The translations under genes and the position numbers were made by a program. DNA of 8,917 nucleotides from a bacterium. Lineage in GTDB: Bacteria; UBA9089; CG2-30-40-21; SBAY01. Position 1 is the stretch's first letter. Each line of letters starts with the position of its first letter. The notes under the pieces were generated by a model. The model ran no database searches. It was not told the origin of the DNA and saw only the letters and a list, made by a program, of their open reading frames with translations. Shown in pieces: positions 1-7,725 of the stretch. Location: the NCBI GenBank assembly GCA_040757115.1, contig JBFLYA010000153.1, positions 1 through 8,917 on the forward strand, written 5' to 3'.

Positions 1-161
1 TGGAGATTAAGGAGATAGGGAGATATTATTAAAAAAATTGAAATTAGTAGAAACTAATAGAAATTTATGGAAATTTGTTGTTTCCCACAATCAATTTCTA
101 CCTATTTCTATAAATTTCAATCTATATCTTATCTCCATATCGCCCTTATCTCCTTATCCCC
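1..161. repeat. Imperfect palindromic (MITE-like) intergenic element
   Basis: The left end is rich in GGAGAT blocks (2-26). The right end (123-161) carries the complementary ATCTCC blocks in the opposite order. Inside, 57-74 (ATAGAAATTTATGGAAAT) pairs with 104-121 (ATTTCTATAAATTTCAAT) with few mismatches. The whole stretch can fold as one long imperfect hairpin built on GAAATT/AATTTC units. No convincing coding frame with a ribosome binding site is present. It resembles the non-autonomous palindromic elements dispersed in intergenic regions of some candidate-phylum genomes; that identity is inference. The left edge is cut by the window, so its true end is unknown. Confidence 0.55.
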
Positions 162-181
162 TTTCTTACACTTTGTCTCTG

Positions 182-209
182 CGGTAAATTACCACCTGAA
201 CATTTACCG
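182..209. other. Perfect hairpin abutting the stop codon of the giant gene
   Basis: CGGTAAAT at 182-189 and ATTTACCG at 202-209 form a perfect 8-bp stem with a 12-nt loop, ending one base before the TAA stop (210-212 on the minus strand). On the minus strand no U-run follows, so it is not a textbook intrinsic terminator for the giant gene. The T/A-rich run that a terminator needs lies on the plus-strand side. It may be a 3'-end mRNA stabiliser or a weak terminator, or simply the edge of the neighbouring repeat. Confidence 0.4.
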
Positions 210-3200
210 TTATTTAATAATCCCCAGCTTGCCGATTGCCTTCTGTCCCTGCTCGTTCTTAATCAGGTAGATATAGACACCTGAGGCAACCTCGCGTGGA
301 TTTGTCCAGACCTCTTCATCTGTGCCATTGTTATGCTCTATCTCTTTGACTAATTCACCCACGATGTTGAATACCTTAATCGTGCATTGAGCGGTTAATC
401 GCTTGAAATGTAATTGTTGTCCCCTTGAGGCATAGCAGGGGTTGGGATAGACGAACACCCCGGTTAAGTCGCTGGCAGCGGTTATCTTTGATTTGCCTGC
501 GGGGGCAACAAAGGACAGATGAGTGATTGTGCCATAGACGATATTTGCATCTGCATCTCTATTTGAGTCAACTACCAATTTCCAGAGATTACCATCTGAT
601 GATAGATACAACATCAGAGTTCTTTCATCTATATTCCCTAAAACCGTCTCGTCATAGTTAAACATTATCTGCACAGGAGTGGTTAAGGTGCCGGTAATTT
701 CAGTGGCTGATGTGCCAAAGGCATTTATTTTCATTCCAATGCCAATATTCCCTGTCAGGCTTTGCAATATGGCAGAACTAACCGTTCCAATGGGTAAGAG
801 ATATACCTCTCTGGTAGAGGTGCCAAATCTTGCGGTTGCCGTTCCCCAGGTGGCGGTTAATGTGCCTGTCCAGATTCTTATCTCATCCACACATTCACCT
901 ACAACGATAGGTATTTGGGCAGTAGAAGTGCCATCAAAGGCGGTAATTGTGCCAATGCCTATTTGGGTGGCATAAAAGATGGTGCTTGTGCCAAAATGAG
1001 ATGACAAAGTGCCTATGTTGCCTGATAATGTCCAGGTAGCAAAGAGGGATTCTGTGCCTTTGGCAAAGCAGTAAAGGGAGGTTGTGCCAAAGATGGGGAT
1101 TGCCCTTTTATCTGCCTCTATTCTAATCCCTTCAGGGATAAGAAGTATTTCACAATCAGGACTTTCTGGAATAGCCTCAAGATTTCCCACATTATCAGAT
1201 GCCCTTGAGTAAAACCTATATCTATGATGATATTCCCCTGTATAGGTATAAGCACCGGTTGAAGTGGCAACATAAATCGTGGCATAAGGACTTTCATTAT
1301 CTGAACAATAAATGGTATAGTTTCTAATCCCAGAGCCATTTAGGTCATCACTACCTTGCCATTCAAGATTAAAGCTTGTAGAGGTAGAAATAGCTGGCAG
1401 AGGCTTTACATAGCTTGTTGGGATACCAGAATCAATGGTGTTAAAGACTTCTGGTGTATCCATTGGGTCATTTGTATCAAAGACAATGCTTGCTTTGTTT
1501 TTTATCTGTGTCCCTGATGATAGGTTTGATTTAGGCTTAATGGTAAAACTTACCCATCCCTCTCCATTTGGTGGGTCTGAATTTGGAGGAAGAAGGTCTG
1601 TAAGCTCATTTGTCCCTAAAGTCCTTCCCTCAAGCTTTATTTGGATTGTTCCAGTTGCACTTAATGATGCTTGAATATTAAGTTTTACTGTATCTGTCTC
1701 TGGTGTTCCACCACTCCATGTTCCAACAGAAATTATTGTTGATGTTGAGATTTGTTGGCTATCCTCTGGTAGGTTAATTATCCTGTCTCCTATGCAGATG
1801 CTATTGAATACAAGGGTTGAGGTATCAAGATTAGGAGAAAGCTGGTCGGCAATCTTTATCTCTTGAGCATATGCCGTAGCAGTAGGAAGGGCATTTTCAA
1901 AGTAGACAAGATACTGAAATGTTTGTTCGGGAGAAACCCATTTGTTCTCACCAAAGCCTGAAGGACCAGCTTTGTCATTGGGGTCGTAGGAGATAACTAC
2001 CTTTAATGATCGCTTAAATATCGCAGCCATTTTATCTGCATCCTCTATGAGGGCTTCTTCCAGAATCCTCCATAAATCAAAATTTCTACTTGGGGGCTGT
2101 ATCCAAAAAGGCTTCTCTTCTTCCGGCCACCTCTTCGGAGAACCAGAAAAAAGTGTAAAAAATTCATATACCCATGACGGCGGATTAGTGCTAAATTCCC
2201 AAGTTTGTAGTCCGGCCTTCTTGTACATATCATTCGCAAACTCCACACAATTCTTAAAGGGACCAATTGGAGGACTTAAATATGGAAACCTCTCCCCGAC
2301 CATGTTCCATGCCTCAAGAGCTATTTTCTCCCCGATATTAGGCGTCCAGTCAGGGGTATGAGCATGTCCCACATACCCTCCTTCCCCCTTTTTCCACTGC
2401 GCAAAAGGTGTAACCTTCACGAAGTCATCAGTATTGTGGTCGATTACAAATCCGTTGCCATTAGCATCCTCCACATAAATACCAACGTGACCCGTGCCGC
2501 CTGGTGGTGGAGACAAACGGAAAACCATATCTCCACGCTGGGGCTCACTATTCGCCTGAAGTGACTTAAGAATCTGTAATTCAAGAAATTCCGACTCCAA
2601 TCTATTTCTCGCTGGCGACTCTAATATACTCTGTTCCACCATAAAAATAGAGGCACTAATAGGTATATCAACCCTTTGTGTTGTTGTCAGTTTCAGAGGA
2701 AACTCATCTATGGAACCAGCGGGAACATGTGTAATAATAAACCATAAGGAAATCTTCGAGCCACTGTCCAGAGCATCTTCTGGCTTAATTTGTTCCAACG
2801 TTGGCTCAGCCAATGGAACATTAACTTCGTAATTAACATTTCGAGGTTGACGGAGTAACAAAAGTACGCTATGTGCATCCAGATTCCCAGCATTACCATA
2901 TCGAATCCAATAGGTTTGCTCTCTACCAACTTGTATCTGTTCCCTCCCTACAATCTCCACCCACAGCTTTGGCTCTCCTCCTTGCTCAATAGTAAATCCT
3001 CCTGGCAATACGAGAGTCCCCTCAAGGTTTTCTACCACAACATCCCATATCCCTGGCTCTTTATTTGTAAGGTCAAATGTTGTGGTAAGGCGATTAGGGG
3101 TATAAACTATAGATATTCCAGTAATCTCATAAACCCCTCTCTTTAATTTAGGGATAGCCCCTTCCTTAAAACCCCTTCCAATTATTTTTACTGTGACTTG

Positions 3201-6200
3201 CCCTGCATTCCCTCCCTTGCTTGGAGATATACTTAAGATAGCAGGTGGTAAAATTATTTGAAATTCATAGGCACCTATATCTACGATGCCATTTATAATC
3301 CTTGGATTACCGTCTTTGTCGGTGGTAAGCCAGCTTGGGACTGCAGAATTTGAACCTGCATCAATGCAGGGGGAGGAGGAACCAAGGCGATAATCACTCT
3401 CGGCAAATTGGGGGTCATCTGAGATGTCATTTGGTCCAGCAGAGCAACCAGAATAATTATTAAAGCCATTATCTCCATTTTCCCAGACATCGTTGTAGTC
3501 AATGGTAGGGGTGCCAGGAGGATCTCCACCATTCCGAATGCCATAGGTCCAATCATTGGATGTGCCATTTTGGACAATGATATTGTTGGTGATATTTAGG
3601 GAGGAGTTCCAGCAGAAAATGCCATCCTTGCTATTTCCCGATATTGTGTTATTGGTGATGGTGGGGGAGGAGGAGTACTCGCAGGAGATGCCATAATCGC
3701 TATTCCCCGAGATTGTGTTGTTGGTAATGGCTGGGGAGGAGGAGAAGGAGCAGGAGATGCCATGGTAGCTATTCCCCGATATGGTGTTGTTGGTGATGGC
3801 TGGGGAGGAGTACCACCCGCAGTCGATGCCATCATATCTATTCCCCGATATGATGTTATGCGTGATGGCTGGGGAGGAGTGGGTGTCGCAGGAGATGCCA
3901 CACTTGCTATTCGCCAAGATGGTGTTATGCGTGATGGTTGGGGAGGAGCCGTAGCAGGAGATGCCATTCCAGCTATTCTCCGCGATGGTGTTATTGGTAA
4001 TGGTTGGGGAGGAGGAGCAGCAGGAGATGCCACTCCCTTTATTCCCCGATATTGTGTTATTGGTGATAGCTGGGGAGGAGGAGTTTTGGCAGTAGATGCC
4101 ATACTTGCTATTCGCCAAGATGGTGTTGTTGGTGATGGTTGGGGAGGAGTTGCCGCAGTAGATGCCATCATTATTCCCTGAGATGGTGTTATGCGTGATT
4201 ACTGGTTCTGCACCATTGTTGCAGTATATTCCATAACTTGCCCCGGTTATCCAAAAGCCTGAAATAGAGACATTATCTGTAAATGTTCCATCAAAGGTTA
4301 CCCCATTATTTCCTGAAGGAGGTTTGATCGTAGGTGTTCCGTTTCCAATTAGGGCAATCCCTTTGTCGATATAGACAGGTTCTGTATAAGTTCCAGCCGT
4401 AACCGAGACCGTAGCCTCAGGAGGACAAATATCCACTCCTCTCTGGATAGTAGAGTATGGATATTGTTGCGAGCCATTCTCGATCCCTGTGGTGCTGCTT
4501 TTATCAACATAAATAGTGGTCGTCTCTGTGGAGAGCATCCTGAGTTCTATTTTGAGAATTGGGCCATCTACCCTGATCCCTCCTCTATAGGAATGATAAT
4601 AGCTGGCACAGGATGCCCTGATGGCATATGTTCCGAAAGGTAGATTTTCGATGGTATAGGTGCCATTATCACTGGTGATTGCCTCGCCTCTTGTTAGACT
4701 CAATATCTTTGCCAGAGAGATTACCTTTACCAGGGCTCCGGAAATGGGATCGCCGTTTGTATCCGTGACCGTCCCAAAGATAGAACCGGAAAAAGAAGGA
4801 GGGGTATCTTGATACTCATAGGCACCCATATCAACTATGCCATTTATAATCCTTGGATTGCCGTCTTTATCAGTCGATGTCCCGTAGATTCCGGGGGCGG
4901 TGTTTGAGCCTGCATCAATGCAGAGTGAACCAGAACCCAAATGGTAGTCACCATTGCCGATAAACTGCGGATCAAGGGATATATCGTGCAAGCCAGCAGA
5001 GCAGTGGTAGTAATTATTATTACCGCCTTGCCCATTCCGAAAGACACAGTTGTAGTCGATGATTGGGTTGCCTGAGTATTTATAAATACCATAATAACTT
5101 GTGCTTGTTGTCCCGTTTTCAGTAATAATGTTATTGGTGATGGCTGGGGAGGAGGAGTCGCAGTAGATGCCATCCTCGCTATTGCCTGAGATTGTGTTAT
5201 TGGTAATGGTTGGGGAGGAGGAGTACTCGCAGGAGATACCATCATCACTATTTCCCGATATGGTGTTGTTGGTAATGGCTGGGGAGGAGGAGAGGCAGTA
5301 GATGCCACAGCCATTCACTGAGATTGTGTTGTTGGTGATGGTTGGGAAGGAGGAGTTGGAGTAGATGCCATATCTGCTATGCCCCGCTATGGTGTTGTTG
5401 CTGATGGTTGGGGAGGAGGCGTGGCAGTAGATGCCATCCCATTTATTCCCCGCTATGGTGTTGTTGCTGATGGTTCCCGAGGAGGAGAAGCACCAGATGC
5501 CACAGTCATTCCCTGAGATTGTGTTGTTGGTGATGTTTGAGAAGGAGAAGCACCAGATGCCACAGTCATTCCCTGAGATTGTGTTGTTGGTGATGTTTGG
5601 GGAGGAAGAGTTGTCGCAGTAGATGCCATAGCTATTGCCCGATATGGTGTTGTTGGTGATGTTTGGGGAGGAGCAGGAGATGCCCCGATCGCTATTCCCC
5701 GAGATTGTGTTGTTGATGATGGTTGGGGAGGAGGAGTAGCAGCAGATGCCATGGTAGCTATTCCCCGAGATTGTGTTGTTGGTGATATTTGGGGAGGAGG
5801 AGTAGCAGTTGATGCCATAGCTATTCCCCGATATGGTATTATGGATAATGGTTGGATTTGCACCATTATGGCAACATATTCCACTGTTACTTGCTCCAGT
5901 TATGGTAAAGCCTGTAATTGTGCCGTTTGCATTATTGCTATCAAAGGTTATGATACCGTAATTGCCTAAACCAGATGAAGTGATTGTGCAAATATCTGCA
6001 CCCGCTCCAATTAAGGTTAAGGTTTTGTTAAGATAAACTGTGCCGGTGTAACCTCCAGGGGAAACAGAGACTATGCCACCAATAGGGCAGGCATTTATTC
6101 CTTGCTGGATTGCGGTATAAGTTCCAATGATTTGGCCTAAAGAATCATAGACTGTAACTGAGCCAGTTACGGTTGGGGTTCCTTGGAATTCATAGGCACC

Positions 6201-7253
6201 CATATCAACAATGCCATTTACAATCCTTGGATTACCATCTTTGTCAGTGGTAATGGTACCTATGGCTGTGTTTGAGCCAAAATCTATGCAGGGGGAATTT
6301 GATTGGAAATGAAAGTCAGTTAAGCTTATAAATTGTGGGTCAAGTGAGATGTCGTTTGGTCCAGGAGAGCAATTGCCATAATTACCTGAAGAATTATTCC
6401 AAATATCGTTGTAGTTCATCGTGGGATTGCCAGAAGCTCGGTAGATGCCATACCATCTATTATTTACAATGATATTGTTGGTGATTTGTGGCGAGGAGGA
6501 GAAGAAGTAGATGCCATACCAGCCATTCCCCGATATTGTATTGTTAGTGATGGTGGGGGAGGAGTAGTCGCAGTCGATGCCATCACAGGTATTCTCCAAT
6601 ATTGTGTTGTTGGTGATTTGTGGCGAGGGGTAGTAGTGGCAGGAGATGCCATATCTGGTATTCCCCGATATGGTATTGTTGGTGATGGTTGAGAAGGAGG
6701 AGTTGCAGAAGATGCCATAGCTATTCCATGAGATGGTGTTATTGGTGATGGCTGGGGAGGAGGAGTCGCAGTAGATGCCATAGCGATTCCCCGAGATGGT
6801 ATTATGGATAATGGTTGGGTTTGCACTATTTGTACCAAATATTCCACTGCCATATGGCCAAACTGTGCTTGTTGCCCCAGTTATGGTAAATCCTGTGATT
6901 GTTCCCTTTGCATTTGTGCCATCAAAGGTTACCGTGTTTGTATCGCCTAAGCCAGAGGCTGTAATTGTGCAAACACCTTGAGCCGCACCAATCAAAGTAA
7001 TATTTTTGTTGATATAAACCGCCTCATTGTAGGTTCCCGTTGAAACAATAACCCGATCCCCAGGATTTGCCGCATCTATTGCCAACTGGATTGTCGTATA
7101 ACTTCCTGGCACATACAAATCCACTGCCATTGCCCCCTGGGTTAAAAAACCCATCCCAAATACCACTAAAGCCAATAGCTTCTTCATCCCGTTAGACCTC
7201 TTTTTATATCCCATTAAACCCTTCATATCACAGCAAGGTCTTGTGGGATTCAT
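210..7253 (-). CDS. Giant secreted beta-helix protein with embedded permuted NlpC/P60-like domain
   Basis: About 2,347 residues from the ATG at 7253, chosen because AGGAGG lies 9 nt upstream. An internal ATG at 7187 starts the canonical signal peptide MKKLLALVVFGMGFLTQGAM (residues 23-42, cleavage after AMA at 43) and is a serious alternative start. Domains: three right-handed parallel beta-helix modules (about 44-357, 358-815 and 912-1332), each beginning with a YxxIQxxID-like cap and ending in DPQF...CIDxGSN...TDKDGNPRI...GAYE(F/Y)Q, the choice-of-anchor-Q-like signature; a carboxypeptidase-regulatory-like domain (about 823-905); IPT/TIG (about 1336-1424); a CARDB-like segment (about 1427-1530); a permuted papain-like domain (about 1573-1715; His1589 in GHVGIY, Cys1669 in NCVEFAND); a DUF11-like domain starting at YDPNDK (about 1751-1940); an FN3-like domain (about 1941-2038); Ig-like and other beta-rich segments (about 2041-2255); and a C-terminal FlgD/T9SS-type sandwich from VYPNPC to the end. 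Probably exported and surface-displayed or released. Role in adhesion, polysaccharide binding or wall hydrolysis is inferred, not shown. No partner genes lie beside it. Confidence 0.93.
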   Translation of the reverse strand: MNPTRPCCDMKGLMGYKKRSNGMKKLLALVVFGMGFLTQGAMAVDLYVPGSYTTIQLAIDAANPGDRVIVSTGTYNEAVYINKNITLIGAAQGVCTITASGLGDTNTVTFDGTNAKGTITGFTITGATSTVWPYGSGIFGTNSANPTIIHNTISGNRYGIYCDSSSPAITNNTISWNSYGIFCNSSFSTITNNTISGNTRYGISCHYYPSPQITNNTILENTCDGIDCDYSSPTITNNTISGNGWYGIYFFSSSPQITNNIIVNNRWYGIYRASGNPTMNYNDIWNNSSGNYGNCSPGPNDISLDPQFISLTDFHFQSNSPCIDFGSNTAIGTITTDKDGNPRIVNGIVDMGAYEFQGTPTVTGSVTVYDSLGQIIGTYTAIQQGINACPIGGIVSVSPGGYTGTVYLNKTLTLIGAGADICTITSSGLGNYGIITFDSNNANGTITGFTITGASNSGICCHNGANPTIIHNTISGNSYGINCYSSSPNITNNTISGNSYHGICCYSSSPTIINNTISGNSDRGISCSSPNITNNTISGNSYGIYCDNSSSPNITNNTISGNDCGIWCFSFSNITNNTISGNDCGIWCFSSSGTISNNTIAGNKWDGIYCHASSPTISNNTIAGHSRYGIYSNSSFPTITNNTISVNGCGIYCLSSSPAITNNTISGNSDDGISCEYSSSPTITNNTISGNSEDGIYCDSSSPAITNNIITENGTTSTSYYGIYKYSGNPIIDYNCVFRNGQGGNNNYYHCSAGLHDISLDPQFIGNGDYHLGSGSLCIDAGSNTAPGIYGTSTDKDGNPRIINGIVDMGAYEYQDTPPSFSGSIFGTVTDTNGDPISGALVKVISLAKILSLTRGEAITSDNGTYTIENLPFGTYAIRASCASYYHSYRGGIRVDGPILKIELRMLSTETTTIYVDKSSTTGIENGSQQYPYSTIQRGVDICPPEATVSVTAGTYTEPVYIDKGIALIGNGTPTIKPPSGNNGVTFDGTFTDNVSISGFWITGASYGIYCNNGAEPVITHNTISGNNDGIYCGNSSPTITNNTILANSKYGIYCQNSSSPAITNNTISGNKGSGISCCSSSPTITNNTIAENSWNGISCYGSSPTITHNTILANSKCGISCDTHSSPAITHNIISGNRYDGIDCGWYSSPAITNNTISGNSYHGISCSFSSSPAITNNTISGNSDYGISCEYSSSPTITNNTISGNSKDGIFCWNSSLNITNNIIVQNGTSNDWTYGIRNGGDPPGTPTIDYNDVWENGDNGFNNYSGCSAGPNDISDDPQFAESDYRLGSSSPCIDAGSNSAVPSWLTTDKDGNPRIINGIVDIGAYEFQIILPPAILSISPSKGGNAGQVTVKIIGRGFKEGAIPKLKRGVYEITGISIVYTPNRLTTTFDLTNKEPGIWDVVVENLEGTLVLPGGFTIEQGGEPKLWVEIVGREQIQVGREQTYWIRYGNAGNLDAHSVLLLLRQPRNVNYEVNVPLAEPTLEQIKPEDALDSGSKISLWFIITHVPAGSIDEFPLKLTTTQRVDIPISASIFMVEQSILESPARNRLESEFLELQILKSLQANSEPQRGDMVFRLSPPPGGTGHVGIYVEDANGNGFVIDHNTDDFVKVTPFAQWKKGEGGYVGHAHTPDWTPNIGEKIALEAWNMVGERFPYLSPPIGPFKNCVEFANDMYKKAGLQTWEFSTNPPSWVYEFFTLFSGSPKRWPEEEKPFWIQPPSRNFDLWRILEEALIEDADKMAAIFKRSLKVVISYDPNDKAGPSGFGENKWVSPEQTFQYLVYFENALPTATAYAQEIKIADQLSPNLDTSTLVFNSICIGDRIINLPEDSQQISTSTIISVGTWSGGTPETDTVKLNIQASLSATGTIQIKLEGRTLGTNELTDLLPPNSDPPNGEGWVSFTIKPKSNLSSGTQIKNKASIVFDTNDPMDTPEVFNTIDSGIPTSYVKPLPAISTSTSFNLEWQGSDDLNGSGIRNYTIYCSDNESPYATIYVATSTGAYTYTGEYHHRYRFYSRASDNVGNLEAIPESPDCEILLIPEGIRIEADKRAIPIFGTTSLYCFAKGTESLFATWTLSGNIGTLSSHFGTSTIFYATQIGIGTITAFDGTSTAQIPIVVGECVDEIRIWTGTLTATWGTATARFGTSTREVYLLPIGTVSSAILQSLTGNIGIGMKINAFGTSATEITGTLTTPVQIMFNYDETVLGNIDERTLMLYLSSDGNLWKLVVDSNRDADANIVYGTITHLSFVAPAGKSKITAASDLTGVFVYPNPCYASRGQQLHFKRLTAQCTIKVFNIVGELVKEIEHNNGTDEEVWTNPREVASGVYIYLIKNEQGQKAIGKLGIIK
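3481..4208 (-). repeat. Beta-helix repeat array 3 (10 rungs)
   Basis: Encodes residues about 1016-1258 of the giant protein: ten PbH1-type rungs, nine of them with Cys after GI(Y/S/D/F). Compared with array 2, more rungs use NNTILANS or NNTIAENS variants. The array is followed by the same DISxDPQF...GAYEFQ tail as the other two modules, so the module was duplicated as a whole and the rung number then diverged (6, 12 and 10). Confidence 0.88.
5041..5858 (-). repeat. Beta-helix repeat array 2 (12 rungs)
   Basis: Encodes residues about 466-738 of the giant protein: twelve PbH1-type rungs of mostly 20-23 residues. Ten of the twelve carry Cys after GI(N/C/S/Y/W). This is the longest of the three arrays. 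It contains the most recent-looking duplication, at 5483-5599. One header rung before the array (SGICC) also fits the Cys pattern. The last rung (NNIITENG...) is expanded and leads into the DISLDPQF closing tail. Confidence 0.88.
5483..5599 (-). repeat. Perfect 57-nt tandem duplication inside the beta-helix
   Basis: Positions 5483-5539 are identical to 5543-5599, a 60-nt (20-residue) period. Both copies encode the rung NNTISGNDCGIWCFS. All other adjacent rungs differ at several bases, so this copy is recent. It is in frame and shorter than the usual 63-69-nt unit. Confidence 0.9.
6380..6821 (-). repeat. Beta-helix repeat array 1 (6 rungs)
   Basis: This part of the giant gene encodes residues about 145-292. 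It contains six consecutive PbH1-type rungs of 21-23 residues built on the pattern NNTISGNxYGIYCxSSSPxIT. The Asn pair, Gly-Ile and Ser-Ser-Pro positions recur at each turn. Four of the six rungs end the GI(Y/F/S/D) strand with Cys; the last two have Phe and Arg, marking the transition to the closing tail. The DNA repeats with a period of roughly 63-69 nt. Confidence 0.88.
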
Positions 7254-7262
7254 CTTTTTATA

Positions 7263-7268
7263 CCTCCT
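7263..7268 (-). promoter_or_regulatory. Ribosome binding site of the giant gene
   Basis: The minus strand reads AGGAGG here, then a 9-nt spacer, then ATG at 7253. This is the strongest Shine-Dalgarno sequence near the gene. A weaker GAGG (7197-7200) sits 9 nt before the internal ATG at 7187, which begins the classical signal peptide. The open frame extends upstream to 7304, but that part overlaps a CACAG-type repeat and has no ribosome binding site, so it was excluded. Confidence 0.8.
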
Positions 7269-7281
7269 GAAAAATAGTTTT

Positions 7282-7310
7282 GAGCCACAGACACAGAAAA
7301 ACACAGAAAA
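7282..7310. repeat. CACAGA-type repeat fragment upstream of the giant gene
   Basis: GCCACAGACACAGAAAAACACAGAAAA resembles the left arm of the repeat at 7573-7649 (CACAGAGCCACAGAG...). It appears as a single arm with no partner, lying just upstream of the ribosome binding site in the 5' leader. Confidence 0.4.
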
Positions 7311-7312
7311 AG

Positions 7313-7465
7313 TAATGCCTCAGTTATCGGGTGTAAAGGGAGTAAAATTGAGTGAAATTGGAAATTAGAAATTGGGGAGAGAAGTGAAAAACTCAATTTC
7401 CAATTTCCAATTTCAGCGTTTAAGTGAATAAATAGTTATCTTCCCACCTCATAACTGAGGGATTA
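7313..7465. repeat. Palindromic MITE-like element with terminal inverted repeats
   Basis: TAATGCCTCAGTTAT (7313-7327 region) and ATAACTGAGGGATTA (7451-7465) are inverted repeats differing at one position. Nested inside, 7354-7374 (GAAATTGGAAATTAGAAATTG) and 7394-7414 (CAATTTCCAATTTCCAATTTC) form a 21-bp stem with one mismatch and a 19-nt loop. No coding frame is evident. The nested structure fits a small non-autonomous element or a long cruciform. Confidence 0.65.
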
Positions 7466-7527
7466 CCAGAATTTCTCTCTTTTACCTCCACCTTAATTTC
7501 CCACCGATAACTGACCCATTACCAGAA
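7441..7527. repeat. Direct repeat of a TTCCCACC-ATAACTGA-ATTACCAGAA unit
   Basis: TTCCCACCTCATAACTGAGGGATTACCAGAA (7441-7471, quoted in part: CATAACTGAGGGATTACC) recurs at 7498-7527 as a close variant containing GATAACTGACCCATTACC. The offset is about 57 nt. The first copy is also the right terminal repeat of the palindromic element to its left, suggesting two overlapping or nested insertions of one family. Confidence 0.6.
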
Positions 7528-7572
7528 AAAAATAATTTGCGTGAAACTTCCTTTCCTCCTAAAAATACCTCA

Positions 7573-7649
7573 CACAGAGCCACAGAGTTCACAGAGTATA
7601 TTTAATTTCTTTCTCTTTTTTCTCTCTGTATCTCCGTGTCTTTGCGTGA
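7573..7649. repeat. CACAGAG / CTCTGTG imperfect inverted repeat
   Basis: The left arm has three CACAGAG units (about 7573-7597). The right arm (about 7621-7649) reads CTCTGTATCTCCGTGTCTTTG, its imperfect reverse complement, with a T/C-rich spacer between. This arrangement is a widespread dispersed intergenic repeat type in environmental bacterial genomes; family assignment is from memory of such sequences. Nothing coding is visible. Confidence 0.55.
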
Positions 7650-7672
7650 TAAATATCAGCGTCAAAAAACAA

Positions 7673-7717
7673 AAAAAGCGTTTCATTCGCTTTTAATTCA
7701 CGACTGAAACGCTTTTT
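7673..7717 (-). terminator. Strong intrinsic terminator (possibly bidirectional)
   Basis: AAAAAGCGTTTCA (7673-7685) pairs perfectly with TGAAACGCTTTTT (7705-7717): a 13-bp stem with a 19-nt loop. On the minus strand the stem is followed by T-runs interrupted by one G, ideal for ending the DUF5618 transcript. On the plus strand five T residues follow the GC part, so it may also work in that direction. Confidence 0.85.
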
Positions 7718-7725
7718 GTGATTGG

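Noticed and set aside
67-270. 67-codon plus-strand open frame
   Set aside because: It lies across the palindromic element and the 3' end of the giant gene, lacks a ribosome binding site and shows no recognisable protein features.
3481-6821. Regular 60-69-nt DNA periodicity that could suggest a CRISPR array
   Set aside because: The units have no repeat/spacer division; similarity runs through the whole unit and follows the protein rungs in frame.
3596-6853. Several open frames of 60-190 codons on both strands inside the giant gene, rich in Pro/Gln/Thr/Ser or in Gly/Trp/Asp/Val
   Set aside because: They mirror the 63-69-nt beta-helix repeat read in other frames, lack ribosome binding sites and have the low-complexity composition expected from a repeat shadow.
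7254-7304. Upstream extension of the giant gene to an ATG at 7304
   Set aside because: The added 17 residues are encoded partly by the CACAG repeat arm and by the ribosome binding site itself, and there is no Shine-Dalgarno sequence before 7304.
7309-7337. TTTACA-17-TACTTT on the minus strand as promoter of the giant gene
   Set aside because: The -10 match is only three of six and it lies inside repeat DNA; not strong enough to annotate.
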